Origin: Reticulitermes lucifugus
Lineage: Eukaryota > Arthropoda > Insecta > Blattodea > Rhinotermitidae
Direction of reading: 5' to 3'
Length of the DNA: 64,000 nucleotides
Assembly: GCA_026260175.1 (NCBI GenBank)
Contig: JAKCWW010000408.1
Location: 35,366-99,365, forward strand
The notes beneath the pieces were generated by a model that saw only the letters and a list, made by a program, of their open reading frames with translations, had not been told where the DNA came from and searched no databases. Below, piece by piece: positions 1-11,897 of this stretch. A program made the translations under genes and the position numbers. Every line of letters begins with the position of its first letter. The stretch's first letter is position 1.

Positions 1-259
1 CCTAAGAAGACAAGCTTCAGCCGGAGCTCCTGTCAAAAGATGTCGGTATAGTCGTTTTATTTTGTTCCTTTTCGTTGCCATTTATGTCGCGTCCTTTCAA
101 AAGAGACAAATACAAGGAAATTCATACAACCTCTGAACATTCAAGCATCCACAAATTCTTTCTCGAAATGACCACACACATACCGACACGCAATGCGTTA
201 AAGACACACCTAACCTTTCGTCACTGCATGCTGCTCCAAGGAATTACTGAACAGGTTGA
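1..259. other. Unannotated left edge
   Basis: I recognise nothing here. Short reading frames on both strands (up to 67 codons) resemble no family I know. Confidence 0.3.
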
Positions 260-320
260 TCTAGGCACTACATTATAGGCATGGGTTCGGGAGATGTCTG
301 GTTCGAATCTCCGCCATACT
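260..320 (+). repeat. tRNA-like SINE head, degenerate
   Basis: A B-box-like GGTTCGAATCT sits at 300-310, about 30 bases after a weak A-box-like stretch. This resembles the tRNA-derived head of a SINE. No target duplication or tail could be placed, so the limits are approximate. Confidence 0.3.
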
Positions 321-660
321 ACTGAATATGCCGACCGCCATGTGAATGTAAGGATCAATGGGTAGGCGGGGCAAAGGACAGCGTATTTCGATCGAGAGAC
401 ATCAAAGGAAAATTTCATGTGAATAGATTCTGTTATTGTTTTTATATGACGTAATTACCCTGATGGGTGTGTGGATTATGCAGGAAATTAATGACTTCAT
501 AAATGAATCTACGTTGCCTAAGGATGTCGTTCTAACTGTTGAGATTTGGCTTTGCAAGATTGTCATGTACATTAAACTGGAAAGGGCTTATGAGGAAACG
601 GTCTTGTCTTGTATAAAGAAATGTAACAGGCTGAGAAAAGCATAAAAGCTCTCACCCAGC

Positions 661-957
661 CTGGAGCACGCGGTGGCTCTGTTGGTTGAGGCACTGCTAC
701 AAGCCGGAAGGGTCGCGGATTCGATTGGAATTTTTTATTGACTTAACCCTTCCGGCCGCACTATGGCCCTGGGGTCGACACACCTCTAACAGAAACGAGT
801 ACCAGGACTAGTTCCTGGGGGGTTTAAGGCGGCCGGTGCGTAGGGCTGACAACCTTACCACCCCCATGTGCCGATTGTCTGGAAATCTGGGAGCCTCAAC
901 CTTCTGGAACACTAGGAGCCTGTCCAGGCCTGTACAGGGATAGCTTTACCTTTACCT
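661..957 (+). repeat. tRNA-derived SINE
   Basis: The unit opens with a tRNA-like head: A-box-like region around TGGCTCTGTTGGTTG and B-box-like GCGGATTCGATT near 715. The body carries GGCGGCCGGTGCG, a landmark also found in SINEs at 4.8 and 62.9 kb. It ends in GCTTTACCTTTACC, the 3' tail common to the main SINE family in this window. RNA polymerase III would be the expected promoter user. No clear flanking duplication was found. Confidence 0.7.
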
Positions 958-1214
958 ATCATTCAGCCTATTCGGTGTCCCGAACGGACTTCGAAGTGGT
1001 CGTCTCCCTAATACAAGTCAATGCTCGCCGTTTGAGCTATCTAGCTCGCAAATACGAATATAAGTGTATTCAAGTAATTGGCTATTGCTCTGGACAGGTC
1101 CCTCCTCTCTCTTCCAGTACATTTTGTGCAAAGAGATGAACCTCATACAAGGCAAAACAATGAAACCGTACAAGTTTATTTCATATAAATCTGTTGGACA
1201 GTTATAGATCATTT

Positions 1215-1385
1215 AAACGTTAACTCCATGGAGCAGAAGCCTCGTTACGAAGCAAAGATATTTTCCTCTAGCCAAGAATTATCCCGCAATTTATTGAACC
1301 AAAATGTTCATTGCCGTGTACAAAAACGCCCGCCATTTGTCTCCATCCTGAGCCAGATTAATCCCGTTTAAGCCTCTCATGTTAT
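1215..1385 (-). pseudogene. Non-LTR retrotransposon 3' end (C-terminal relic plus UTR)
   Basis: On the minus strand the frame reads LAQDGDKWRAF..TAMNILVQ followed by a stop. This is a decayed version of the C-terminus RDRWRAxVxAAMNLRVP seen in cockroach endonuclease/reverse transcriptase elements. The downstream UTR (CTCCATGGAGTTA in minus sense) is shared with the copies at 42.5 and 48.6 kb. Only the last ~25 codons and the tail remain, as expected for 5'-truncated insertions. I cannot assign the clade. Confidence 0.6.
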
Positions 1386-1994
1386 ATAAACGTAAAGGTC
1401 AACTTTATTGCTGTGTATTTGCACAGACTTTCAAGTCTAGACCGCCTTACTTCCGAACAAACATAAAATATAGTTTTAAACTCTTGACCTCAGGTTGAAG
1501 TCATACTTCATCTGACCCACCCTCGACGTCAACCACTTGTGCTTGTGAGTATGAAAGATAATACAACATATGGTTATCCTGTCTGAGCCAAATATACGGC
1601 CTTGACTCCTCCCAACGAAAATTTCCAGTAACTGAACATTGGAACCCAAGTTTCAGTTCCAAGTTAACCACTAACTGAGTTTAGCGCTGGAGTCCTCAGC
1701 GACCTGTTTAGCAGTTATTTATAATTATTTGTACTGACTGAGCATTATACCGTCTGTATTAATGACTGGTAAATAAATTAAATTATATTGCCAGCCACTT
1801 ATTATATGATTGCGTTCTGTATGTACCTTCTAATTAGCTGGTCATCTTAAGGGCTTGTTTTATTGAGAAATAAGGCAGCTGAAAGGCTGGGTCTAAGTTT
1901 TAATTTATTATATGTGCATATTTTCCTTATCCTGAGGCCGAGGAGTGGCAGCAGAGAGATGCACACAAATATATGGTTTCTGTGGTATGATGTT
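1386..1994. other. No recognised feature
   Basis: AT-rich DNA without repeats or reading frames that I can assign. Confidence 0.3.
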
Positions 1995-2112
1995 GTGTAT
2001 ATTGGTACATAGTTAGCGAAGATTCGGGGGCACTTGCTACCTCCATCTTCAGTGTACTCCAATAAACGTAACAATCTACACGGCGTCATATGCCAAAAGA
2101 CTTGATTCATCA
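1995..2112 (-). repeat. Hammerhead-like repeat, subfamily 2 (decayed)
   Basis: The minus strand carries CTGAAGA-T-GGAGG, a short loop, then CCCCC-GAATC, matching the subfamily layout CTGAAGATGGAGGCAG..CCTCCGAAACGTC. The second core is mutated (GAAAC to GAATC), so cleavage is not expected. The other part of the unit encodes the decayed pseudo-peptide VFWHMTPCRL, a hallmark of this family. Family membership is firm; activity is unlikely. Confidence 0.6.
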
Positions 2113-4743
2113 AATCGACTCTAATATGAATTGCTGTATATCATATCAAACTTATCTCTACTGATTTCTTATATTATTTTTTCTACAAATAGCGCCGTGT
2201 CATTATTGTAACACAGCCGCTAGAGCAAGCCCTTTCAACCCGTAGCTGTTGGGCAACACGTTGCCCGCGACACAGTGTTACGTTGCCCGCGGGGACACAT
2301 GAAATGAAAAAAAAAAGTATTTTAACCCTTTCCCTGACAAAGCCGATATAGAACGCTGAAGCAATTGTGACAAATTTTGAGCTGTTTCTTTCTGGTGACA
2401 TACGTTACATAACTAACTAGTTTTGTAAAAATGTGCTAAAAATAGCAACACCCTAGCCTAGGTTATGAATTATATTTTTTACACAAATTGTTCTTATTAT
2501 TATCAGTATATATCTGATTATATGATGCGTAGAAAAATACACATAAATTTGTACATGTAATATTTTTTAGTACGTATTCATTCTTTATTCTGTGTTTTGA
2601 ATTGACTGCTGCCCCCAAGCAGACCAAATATTGCCGAATTTGCCGGCCTGCCTTACAAATGTTCAGAGCGGCCGGTATCAAAACTTGACAGTAGGTGAGT
2701 AGGTTTGGCCTGCCTATCTTTCTGAAGAAACATAAATAGGCTTACGATATCATTACAGTGTTCATGTGCGTGGGCCCTTTCAAAACTTCTAAAGTTTTGT
2801 GGATTTTTACAAAATTGACATGAGTGCTGTGCAATTCGCATACATGCCAGTACAGTAATTTTTAATTTCCCTCCTTCAGTAACAAGAGCATAACGGACCT
2901 GCGAACTTGTGAGAGGGAGGGACATTTAAATTAGGGTTCTGAATCACGAATAGTAACATATCATTGAAAGATATGCTAACTTTTTTAGAATATAATGCTG
3001 CAGAAATGTTGACGTTTGAAATTTCTTTTGGTTTCTGTTTCCTGTCTGTAAGCAATGAACCACATGACATTTGGTAAGGAGGTAGATGATAAACGTAACT
3101 ACATACCATGTATTAAATATTTTGTTTAGTGTAAGAGTTGGGGAATTTATTATCTTGCCCTAAGAGACCATTAACAGCGTTCTTATACGTTCCACCTCAG
3201 AATTCCGTACATTCACCATGTTCGTATTATTGAGGATAAGGAATTAGGCGCTACATAGATGAAATGGCTTTCAGGAGCATCATTTCCATAATAGATTTTA
3301 TTGAAAATCCACCAAATTATCGAAAAAATATTTAAAAAGAAAGCCACAGGATGGTAGTGATAACGTAAGCTTGACTCTTCATGTAGATTGTTAGCTGACA
3401 GACATATTAATGAAAGGTTGTGTGCCTCACTTAGGCAGAAAGCATAGTTGTGTAAACCTGGAATAATGCCGGCCTAAGGGGATATCAAGTCACGTGTCTG
3501 GGTTCGCCATACTGTTGCGTGTTCAGATCGAAATTTGGAATCAAAAGTTATAAAACAATTGTATAAATACGGATTGAAACGACATGTCACACAGCAAACA
3601 TTAAAATCCACAAATGCAGTTGTGGAGGGGAACGGGGTTAACATGCTATATGGACAACCCGCAAGTGTTTTCTGGGGGAAAATATATTGTCGTGATTGGT
3701 TGAAATAGGAAATGGTCATGGCGTCGAAAGGGAACAAAGGAATTTTAGTCACGCAAGATAGTGGTGCGTGTCTTATACATAACTAGAACCTTTTTTTAAA
3801 ATAAGTACATTGAGGTAAACTAAAATATTCTAATGGCTGCCTTTCCCCTAAAATGTAACTCTTACACGTTATACGTACAATACAGCAATGGCTTCTTTTT
3901 GTATAATATATCCCTTAATACTGTAATCAGACTCAGTTAAGATGTTATCTTTATGAGAGTGTTTTAATTAAGGATCGTTCGAAAGCCTGCAGGCTCAAGT
4001 AATTAAATGCTTAATCATAAGAAATAGTAATGTGTTTGGAAATTTTCACTAGGCGGCGCCATATTAGAAGCCATTGTTATGCAGAAATAACGACGCCGAC
4101 ATGTTAATTTTTCATACTCGTATTTTTAATACATATTCTCTTAACACCTCCCGATTTACCGCTGGATTAGTATTAACAGGCCTATACAACAGGAGCAGCT
4201 TCGTGGTTTAAACAAGAAACGTAGCAGAACTACACTTTGTTAAAGTGGGTGATACCTAGAATGTTAGGGTGGAATATTTACATAGGCATTGTTCTTAAAT
4301 GTGAATCTCAACGCTCTTTCTATGGAAATATGCTTAGACCGGAATGTGCTATTTTAATGATAAAAATGGCGATTTTGTTCGATCTTGCAACGTAACACAG
4401 ATCAGAGTTAGGAGAGAAGACGAAGAGGTACGAAATGGATAAATGAAAGGAAAGAAAGGTGTGAAATCAATTATACTTCCTTAAATTGTAACTGTATTCT
4501 TACACTCATTAGTATGGTATTTTGGCGGAGAAACATTTGTGGAAAATGGCCACGTGGGTGACCGAAAAGTTAAGGTGGGTATAATAGTAGGCAAGGTATA
4601 GAAACAGGGTTTTAGGACGTGAGGTGGATGAAACTGAGTCAGGATCGTGTCCGACAACTGGCTTTGTAGTAGTTAAATGTGTTAAAATATTCGTGCTTCA
4701 GATTTAGTTCAATTTTGTCAAAAATATGCTGAAGTAATAGTAG
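2113..4743. other. 2.6 kb without recognised genes
   Basis: Low-GC sequence. Several unrelated frames of 72-101 codons lie on the minus strand (2183-3752), with no domain, signal peptide or codon periodicity that I can recognise. A purine-rich patch lies at 4405-4460. No terminal repeats or tandem arrays were seen. Confidence 0.3.
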
Positions 4744-5121
4744 TTCATTAATCCACCTGTGGGCCGGGACAGTGTAGTTGATATAGCGACTCGCAACGAG
4801 ATGGAAGGTCCGAGGATCGAATCCCGATGGAGGCGAGATTTTCCACATCCGTCCAGACCGGCCCTGGAGCCCCCTCTGCCTCCTATACAATGGGTACCGC
4901 CTCCCTTTCTCGGGGTTAAAGCGACCGGGGCGTGGAGTTCGCAACCAACCCCATTTAGCGCCGAGGTTAAAGAAAGAATAGAGCTATACCTCTACCCCAC
5001 CCCGTCTGGTTCTTCTTTGCCTGTTCTAGGGCGAAATTTACCTTTACATCTATTTTACCTTGTCAGTACTATTTTACCAAGCTCTAAGCAGGTTATAGGG
5101 TGGAACTTCATTAATCCGTCT
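4744..5121 (+). repeat. tRNA-derived SINE with target-site duplication
   Basis: The head has a tRNA-like A box (AGTGTAGTTGATATAGCGAC) and B box (GGATCGAATCCC). The body shows landmarks seen in sister copies: CCTCCTATACAATGGGTACC, GCGCCGAGGTTAAAG and TATAGGGTGGAA at the 3' end. TTCATTAATCC occurs at both ends (4744-4754 and 5107-5117), which supports a bona fide insertion. The tail region has an internal expansion relative to the other copies. A 128-codon frame on the plus strand is a by-product of the repeat and not a gene. Confidence 0.85.
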
Positions 5122-5461
5122 ATTGGAAATCAGTTGTATTGCTAGCCTTTAGAGATCAACGTGTATATTTCCAGAAAAGTGACAGTAGGTTTTAAAATTG
5201 TTAAGAAAATTTCGTTGAAGCGGTCCGTAGGAAATTGATCTCTCTGTGTAATCTGGTAACAAAATCGATATTTGTTTGAGAAGCATGCGTATTATAGACA
5301 CAATTTCATGCGTGTAATATTTATGGCATTTTATGTAGCAGTACAAGATATGTTCAATCAAACCGTTTACTTTCATGCTGGATGATTCAGGTACAAATAT
5401 ATTTGTTTTGTTTTCCGCCTTATGCTTCTTATAACAAAGTGACAATTGAGAACATAAAATG

Positions 5462-5620
5462 CTACAAGTCTTCTTGTTTTCAGGCCGTGTCTACTGGTAA
5501 ACAGTTGCTGACTTTTCAGAGTAGGGTGTGCCTTAATTTTCATCAACACCGCTGTTAAAATTTCATATTTTATATTAGTCTGCTCCCAAAGTAATACTTT
5601 ATAGAAGGAAAACACCCGTT
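5462..5620 (-). repeat. Fragment of subfamily-2 hammerhead repeat flank
   Basis: The minus strand encodes YEILTAVLMKI, the hallmark pseudo-peptide next to hammerhead subfamily 2. Only vestiges of the downstream TTTTCAG..GGCC part remain. Neither ribozyme core is recognisable. Confidence 0.5.
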
Positions 5621-7019
5621 TTTCTTCTATTTATTTTCATACTCAGAGTTTAAAAAGGCTTCAAAACCCTTATAACCTAAAGGCATCTAGAGTGTATCTT
5701 GTATCATGAACCAGTACAGGCCTGATTTTACGAATACCAGTGTTTAGAATATTAGATTCAGGCGATAACTTTCCGTATGAAGTCCACATGTATCAGATAT
5801 TATTATAGTGCTTTGAGCAGAAAATAAAACATAAGAAAGGACTCGGCCTGTTCGTTTTATGCCTATTTCATGCACTCGCTTAATGCAGTGGCTTATAGGC
5901 GTAATAAAATTATAGACCCTTGCAATATTTCGATAAAACTCATTAATATTTGGGAAGATCACAAAATCCATGATTTAACTGTGTCCAGTCTGTTCGTCCA
6001 CAAATGTAATATATTCTATTATATTTGAAATGTAAATGTGAAACGTGTTAAAATTAATTTGAATCTGAGATTTGTAAAATTTAAGCCTGAAAGTGTAAGA
6101 TACCGTTTAGAGGAAAGTAACAATTATCTCTTTGTATTTGTTTTTGTGCTCAGCATTCATTAATTAAGTCTGTTGGGAATTTCTAAGGCACGAAACTTCC
6201 TTAGAAGCGAATATTTGTGAGACCCATCCAGTCTCATATTCTGCTACTCCTGTATTAATTTCAACATTTGGTTATTTATATATATATCATAATATTTTTC
6301 TTGGACCAGTTTATAATCAAGAGGTTGGTATCTGACCAATCCTTTCCAAATGTGCATCTTTTCTTCTTACATTTTCTTTTATCCGTGATTAAACTCCAGC
6401 ATTTTTAGCTATCCATATAACAAAGTCAGTACCATTTACCCCTCCAGACTCGACGAGTCCCTTACGGGTGAAAGAATGAACATCTTGAAGTCGGCTGAGG
6501 ATTAACGCCATCTGCCAAACACTGATAGTAATCTACGTTCTCTGTTAGAAGTCAATTTTTAGTTTTATGGTTGTCGTCGTCGTCGTCGCTTCACTCCTCC
6601 TCTGTTAATTCTGCATTCTTTTGTTGCAGTTGTGGTATGTACAACAACCGGCATATCGTATGTTCTTTCTCGCATATATTTTGATTTCCTTCTAAAATTA
6701 ATATCTAAAAACTTAATTGTCAGATAATAAGCCCTCACATCTCTCCCGCCTGATTCACGCACCTTTCAACTTGATATTGGGTAAGTTACATTGTGTAACA
6801 TTGACTAAAGGAAATATTTGCACGGTGACTGTTATGGGCACTGCTGCAAAAAGCAAGGTACATAATACATACGATGCTTAGGTAAAGTCTATTATATGCC
6901 TAAGTAGAATAATTGTTAATAATACATCTAAAACATAGAGAGGGCACTGCCACCGTGAAGGCCCTGTGTTAAGCGAAAGGCAGGCACAAGAAACTTGTGT
7001 GAGGGAACTGAACGTATTA
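5621..7019. other. No recognised gene; short (GTC)n tract
   Basis: AT-rich sequence. A short trinucleotide run (GTC)5 lies at about 6575-6590. Nothing else was identified. Confidence 0.35.
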
Positions 7020-7400
7020 TTATTATTATTTATCCCCTTTATGCAGGGTATTTACAAATACATACCTGAAACAAACCATATTTCTAGGGCATATGGTGTT
7101 GCATCTGTTCTATCGTTACCATTTATGCTATACGTAATGCTGTTTCCCACGCACTTTTACGTTAGTACTTTCAGAAGCATGTGTGTAGTGCCTAAGATGG
7201 CTGTTTTGTGTAGTTCCTTGATGTCGTGCTTTCCTGGTATGTTGTTAAGTTATTTTCTGAATGATTTTGAGATGGTTCCAATTGCCGCTAGTATTACTGG
7301 TTTCACTTTTGTTTTTATATTCCACATGTGCTGTATTTCCATTGTAAGGTCTTTATATTTAGGATATTATATTACTATTATTATTGTTATTATTATTAGT
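7020..7400 (-). pseudogene. Non-LTR retrotransposon C-terminal relic (antisense to a hydrophobic ORF)
   Basis: Read on the minus strand from about 7361 to 7157, the sequence gives KYKDLTMEIQHMWNIKTKVK, then PVILAAIGTISKSFRK, one in-frame stop, then a stretch ending in LLKVLT. This matches the conserved C-terminal region of many invertebrate non-LTR reverse transcriptase polyproteins (YKDLEIEIxRMW..PVVIGALGTI..RKVL). A (TAA)n tract lies near the 3' side at 7018-7031, compatible with a microsatellite-type tail. A 161-codon plus-strand frame with membrane-like character (6966-7451) is the shadow of this relic and ends in a GGT repeat, so I do not call it a gene. Clade not assigned. Confidence 0.65.
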
Positions 7401-7976
7401 GGTGGTGGTGATGGTGATGGAGGTGGTTGTTGTAGTGTTTGTGTATCATAGTGTATAGTAAGCTACACTTTCAGAAATATTTTGTGCGACCTGCTGCCTT
7501 TCTGTCAAAGATGTTAGTAGCTTGTACCGGTCTTAGTCCCAGCTGATTCGAACTGAAAATGAACAGACGCAAGAACAAAAATGCCTGCATATAATATTAA
7601 AACACTAGACAGCGTAACGCTTGCATTAGAATTACGTCAACTTTTGTTATGTGACGCTTATTTGTGGTAAAGAAGAGCTTTAAACTGAAACGATTTTAAT
7701 TGAATTTGTATGTACTACTATGGCAGCAGCGATGATCAGTCAGATAAATTTGTCTACCCTGTGCTACTCCTTATTCAGACTATCTCAAGTGTTGGTTTAA
7801 TTTTAAACGGTTAGTAAAGAGAGGCGGATGACTTCCGTTAGCTCTTCTTGCTTTCAGATAAGAGTACTAGATAATGCTAAATCTAGTTCCAATACGTTGT
7901 GTAAACCTTTACTCAACATCTCTGTTTGTAACTATCGTTGTTTTGTAATTGTTTCAAAGTTGTAACACAACTGATA

Positions 7977-7993
7977 TATATATATATATATAT
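7977..7993. repeat. (TA)n microsatellite
   Basis: Pure TA dinucleotide run just left of a palindromic element. Confidence 0.9.
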
Positions 7994-8020
7994 GTAGCAA
8001 CTGTATTCACGTACATATTC

Positions 8021-8209
8021 ACACTCTTTTATTTCCAACTACTACACAATGTTTACTTTTTGCGCTCCTACATGTTTCGGCAATCTGTTGTAGGCTATGT
8101 TTTTATAATAATAATAATATAGCTTCCTGATTATGGCTACAACAGATAGGCGAAACATAAAGTAGCGTAAAAACTAAACATTGTATAGTAGTTGGACATA
8201 AAAGTGTGT
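8021..8209. repeat. Palindromic hammerhead-like repeat, subfamily 1 (decayed)
   Basis: Inverted arms of about 60 bp (8021-8080 against 8150-8209) surround an AT-rich centre. The right arm on plus reads CTGATTA-T-GGC..GGC-GAAAC-ATAAAGTAG, a mutated version of the CTGANGA..GAAAC-ATGTAG hammerhead layout (G8 changed to T). The left arm on minus keeps GCCGAAACATGTAGGAG but has lost the CTGANGA box. Neither arm should cleave. Confidence 0.65.
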
Positions 8210-9088
8210 AAGACAACACGGAATATGTATAATAAATGTGTATATACATATATGTATAAGTATATATATGTATATACAGTTGCTTTTCGCAATTCTTTAC
8301 ATTGCACGAGAAGTGAAAAAAAACTCTGACGCCAAGTGCATGTCCTAACTGGCATATGAATATAAGAGTATACACTTATATATTATGCATGCGTTATATG
8401 TTTTATCCAAAATGTTCTTTCGAAAGAATAACAGAAAGTAAAAGACACAAAGAAAGAAAGTAAAATGAATAAACAAAGAAACAAAGAAAACACGTTAGAT
8501 AGTGTGACATGTTTTTCGTCAAAGTAGAATTTTAGGTGGGTGTGTGTGTCTTGGAAATTTGGAACGTCATTCGGTGCACATATGTTTTAAAATAATGCGC
8601 ACGTACATGGTGCATCCGTACTGTAAATTTATTTTATAATCCCGTGTGATATCTCGTAAGTTACACAATTATATATCTGAACGTATATTCATTTTTATTG
8701 AAAATACAGGTATGCATCAAAGCAAATATTATATCTCTACATTATACGTTTTGTATTTTTTATTCATAAAACGAATGCTACAGTCTTGCCCTATCAATCA
8801 AATTTCTTTCTCTTTGGCACAAATAAAAGCTAAATCATTATTCTTAGTTCTGTGTGAATGGGAATATCTCTATCTAGATATCGTATCGAGAAAGGACTTG
8901 TGTATATATCATTCTCAATCATTTCTGCATGATATAATTTCTACAGAAGCATTTTTTTTTATTTTCGAATAAATAGTTTTGTAACTCCGTGATATAATAC
9001 AGCTCAATTTTTTCATCGAGGCCACTCAGATTTTGCTCCACCACAACAATTTGTTGATTTCAGTCTACTAAACTTACTTCTTAAAGGG
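8210..9088. other. No gene; TATA-rich patch
   Basis: A TATA/GTATA-rich patch occupies 8220-8280 and an A-rich purine patch 8435-8490. The rest is unremarkable AT-rich DNA. Confidence 0.35.
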
Positions 9089-9603
9089 ATGTGTGGATCA
9101 GTTGGTGACACCTGCGTGTACAAGAGATATGTGGACCAGTTGGTGACACCTGCGTGTACAAGAGATATGTGGACCAGTTGGTGATACCTGCGTGTACAAG
9201 AGATGTGTGGATCAGTTGGTGACACCTGCGTGTACAAGAGATGTGTGGANNNNNNNNNNNNNNNNNNNNNNNNNNNNNNNNNNNNNNNNNNNNNNNNNNN
9301 NNNNNNNNNNNNNNNNNNNNNNNNNNNNNNNNNNNNNNNNNNNNNNNNNNNNNNNNNNNNNNNNNNNNNNNNNNNNNNNNNNNNNNNNNNNNNNNNNNNN
9401 NNNNNNNNNNNNNNNNNNNNNNNNNNNNNNNNNNNNNNNNNNNNNNNNNNNNNNNNNNNNNNNNNNNNNNNNNNNNCGTGTACAAGAGATGTGTGGATCA
9501 GTTGGTGACACCTGCGTGTACAAGAGATGTGTGGATCAGTTGGTGACACCTGCGTGTACAGGAGATGTGTGGATCGGTTGGTGACATCTGCGTGTACAAG
9601 AGA
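9089..9603. repeat. 38-bp minisatellite, interrupted by assembly gap
   Basis: Tandem copies of a 38-bp unit containing GTTGGTGACACCTGCGTGTA (tggatcag starts at 9094, next copy at 9132). A run of 227 Ns (9250-9476) interrupts the array, and the same unit continues afterwards. Unit-to-unit identity is high, differing mainly at single sites. Because 38 is not a multiple of 3, frames cycle through all phases; the long frames on both strands are artefacts of the array. Confidence 0.95.
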
Positions 9604-9690
9604 AGTCGTGTATAGAAAACTTGGCTTAGTAGTCTAAACATGAGCATTAAAACATAACATGATAAGTGCGGCATATTCAGTAAAGTTCCC

Positions 9691-9911
9691 TTCCCTGGTG
9701 GACCATGGCCTCCTCATTATCGAGGCTTCACGATCACACTCATTTAGACACACCGCACTCGGCAGGACTCCTCTAGACGAGTGATCAGCCCGACGCAGAG
9801 GCCTCTACCTGACAACACACAACACTCAAAAGAGGCGGAATTCGAGCCCACAATCCTAGGAAGTGAGAGGCCGCAGAGTCACACCTTAGATGGCGTGGCC
9901 ACTGGGATCGG
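9691..9911 (-). repeat. SINE family B
   Basis: On the minus strand the unit starts GCCGATCCCAGTGGCC and carries a decayed tRNA-like B box (TGGGCTCGAATTCC). It continues with GTGTTGTGTGTTGTCAGG and GATCGTGAAGCCTCGAT. The same order occurs at 26203-26433 (minus) and 39477-39752 (plus). Three copies with the same start indicate a discrete SINE. Confidence 0.8.
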
Positions 9912-10309
9912 CATTCATTAAAGTACAAGATAAAGTAATGAATAATCGAATAATGCAATTTAGCAGTCTTGAGACGCAACACTAATAAATTATCTACAGC
10001 TTTCAGTTCCACGAGAGTTAAACTTAATATTTCCAAATAGGTCTAGAGCTTTGTTGTCGCCACTTACAAAGGGGCGAACTGTTACTTTTTAATATTATTC
10101 GCATTTTCCATTCCTCCTCGCGCAGATCAGAAGCCACCACAAAAAGCAAGATAGCATTTATATTGCTACTGTGCGTAATATTGTTTCTTTTGTAGTTGAT
10201 TTTACGATGTTGTCGGTATCTCATTCAATACGGCGTCAGTGATGGTGTGGATGTTGAGTGATGAATTGTAAGGGATTGTGAAGGATGGTCTAATCGATGC
10301 ACTATCCAA
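9912..10309. other. No recognised feature
   Basis: Nothing identifiable apart from short frames without homology that I know. Confidence 0.3.
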
Positions 10310-10435
10310 ATATTTCCCTATAGGGATTGAGGAAATCCACGAAAAACCTCAGGATAGGCGGTGTCCCGGGGAGATTCAAACCCATTACCTCCAGAACAAG
10401 GTCCCAAACGCTTCGGTTGCAAGAACGTTCTAGGT
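10310..10435 (-). repeat. tRNA-like SINE fragment
   Basis: The minus strand has a B-box-like GGTTTGAATCTCC near 10370-10383, with a G+C-rich body (CGGTGTCCCGGGG on plus). This is similar in kind to other tRNA-derived heads in the window, but no sister copy was matched. Confidence 0.4.
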
Positions 10436-11897
10436 AATATTATTAATGTCTTTACTCGGTAATTCTGATGCTGAAACATACAGAAATAAATGTTTATCAC
10501 ATCGAAGCTTGTATGTATTTGTGAGGTCTCACTTGCCACCACAGAGAGATTTTTCCACGTGAAGTATCAAGTGTTGGACTGATTACCTCCACTTTACACG
10601 AACAGAGGCTGCTACATTACCAGTTTCATACCGCACCTAGATTTCCTTCCAAGCAGCCGACAACAAGATGTGTATAAGTTTCTTATTAATGAAGAGTTGT
10701 CAAACGGTGTGTGGTCCTGCGTACGAGAGAAGTGACATGTAGCGATTTGTTCCTCACACTTGGAATGTTTCTATTGTAGCCGACTACCAGCTGTAGATCT
10801 CCTTGAAAAGCAGTGATACGGCACTTTACTTCGAGTGATATTACACACAATGCTAAGAACTTGTTTTAGTAAGATCATTATTCATTCTATAGCCTATTTC
10901 ATTTCTCGTGACGATTGCCATGGGCTGGGAAACACAACAGCCAATTATAACGGGGTTGGGGGTAGCCTTCTTCCGAAGCCTTCAATTGTCACTTGGTAGT
11001 CGTGCAAAAATTTTCTGTCCCGAGTAGTCAGAAAAGTATAATGTTGCTTCATTTTTCAAGTTAGCTAAGGAAAATTAGCAACTTGAAGAACGCGAAACGC
11101 TTCGCCAACACTTGGTATTTCGGTTGCGTATCACGTGATCCGACCGGAATTTGCCGAACAGCAGATGACTACAGCTGGCCCATACCATATAATCCACCCT
11201 GCTGCAAAGCGTTGCTGCATGTAATTGGGTTTCACCCAAGCTTCACGAAAAAGAAACAGAGTATAGTAAAATGTTCTTTAACTTATCAGAAGGCCTGCTT
11301 TAAAGAATATGTGTCGTTCTTAAAATCTGTGACGTGATGAGTCCAGCCATTTGGAAATTTGACCAGTACTCTACATACCTTGTTGTTCTTCACGTCTAAG
11401 GAAGACAGTGACGTCTAATTGACAGTTTCACTGAAACTTATTAACCATTTAAAGCTTACCGGTAACTTTACGTACGACCAGTTTTAAAATTAAAAAATTC
11501 TACATGGTGATTACATTTCATTTATGTGTTTTGTCTGGATTTCAGGACAAACAGCAACTTTTGTGTTATACAACATTAACAGATTGGCTTTTATAGCCTA
11601 GGTGGAGAGTATTTACTGCGCTGTACGCACTGAGTCCTTCTATAACACACATACGTTACGTCTTTAAGGGGTTAAAATACTGTACCGTACTGTATTTTAG
11701 TTCAATGTGCCTCTGTAAACAAACCAGCGACGTTTTTTCGAAAGAATATGGCAGTTTAATTAAATTTTGAATTACAAATTTTTTACAAACAGCATTCCTT
11801 ATCAGCTGTCAGGATTAGTATAAATCTTTGTTTTGCATTTCATATCACACAGTCCACCAGATGCTGGGAGTTTCTAGGCTTTCGCAACTGTGTGTAG
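10436..11897. other. 1.5 kb without recognised features
   Basis: An 84-codon frame (11083-11337, plus) with no recognisable motif is the longest. No repeats or terminal structures were seen. Confidence 0.3.

Noticed and set aside
4759-5145. 128-codon plus-strand ORF, proline-rich
   Set aside because: It lies entirely in a SINE with target-site duplication.
6966-7451. 161-codon hydrophobic ORF as a membrane protein gene
   Set aside because: The opposite strand encodes a recognisable non-LTR polyprotein region, and the C-terminal GGDGDGGG comes from a trinucleotide repeat.
9013-9584. Long ORFs on both strands with internal unknown residues
   Set aside because: They are translations of the 38-bp minisatellite and run through the N gap.
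11095-11110. Another hammerhead motif (GCGAAACGC)
   Set aside because: No CUGANGA box at the right distance and no stem II.
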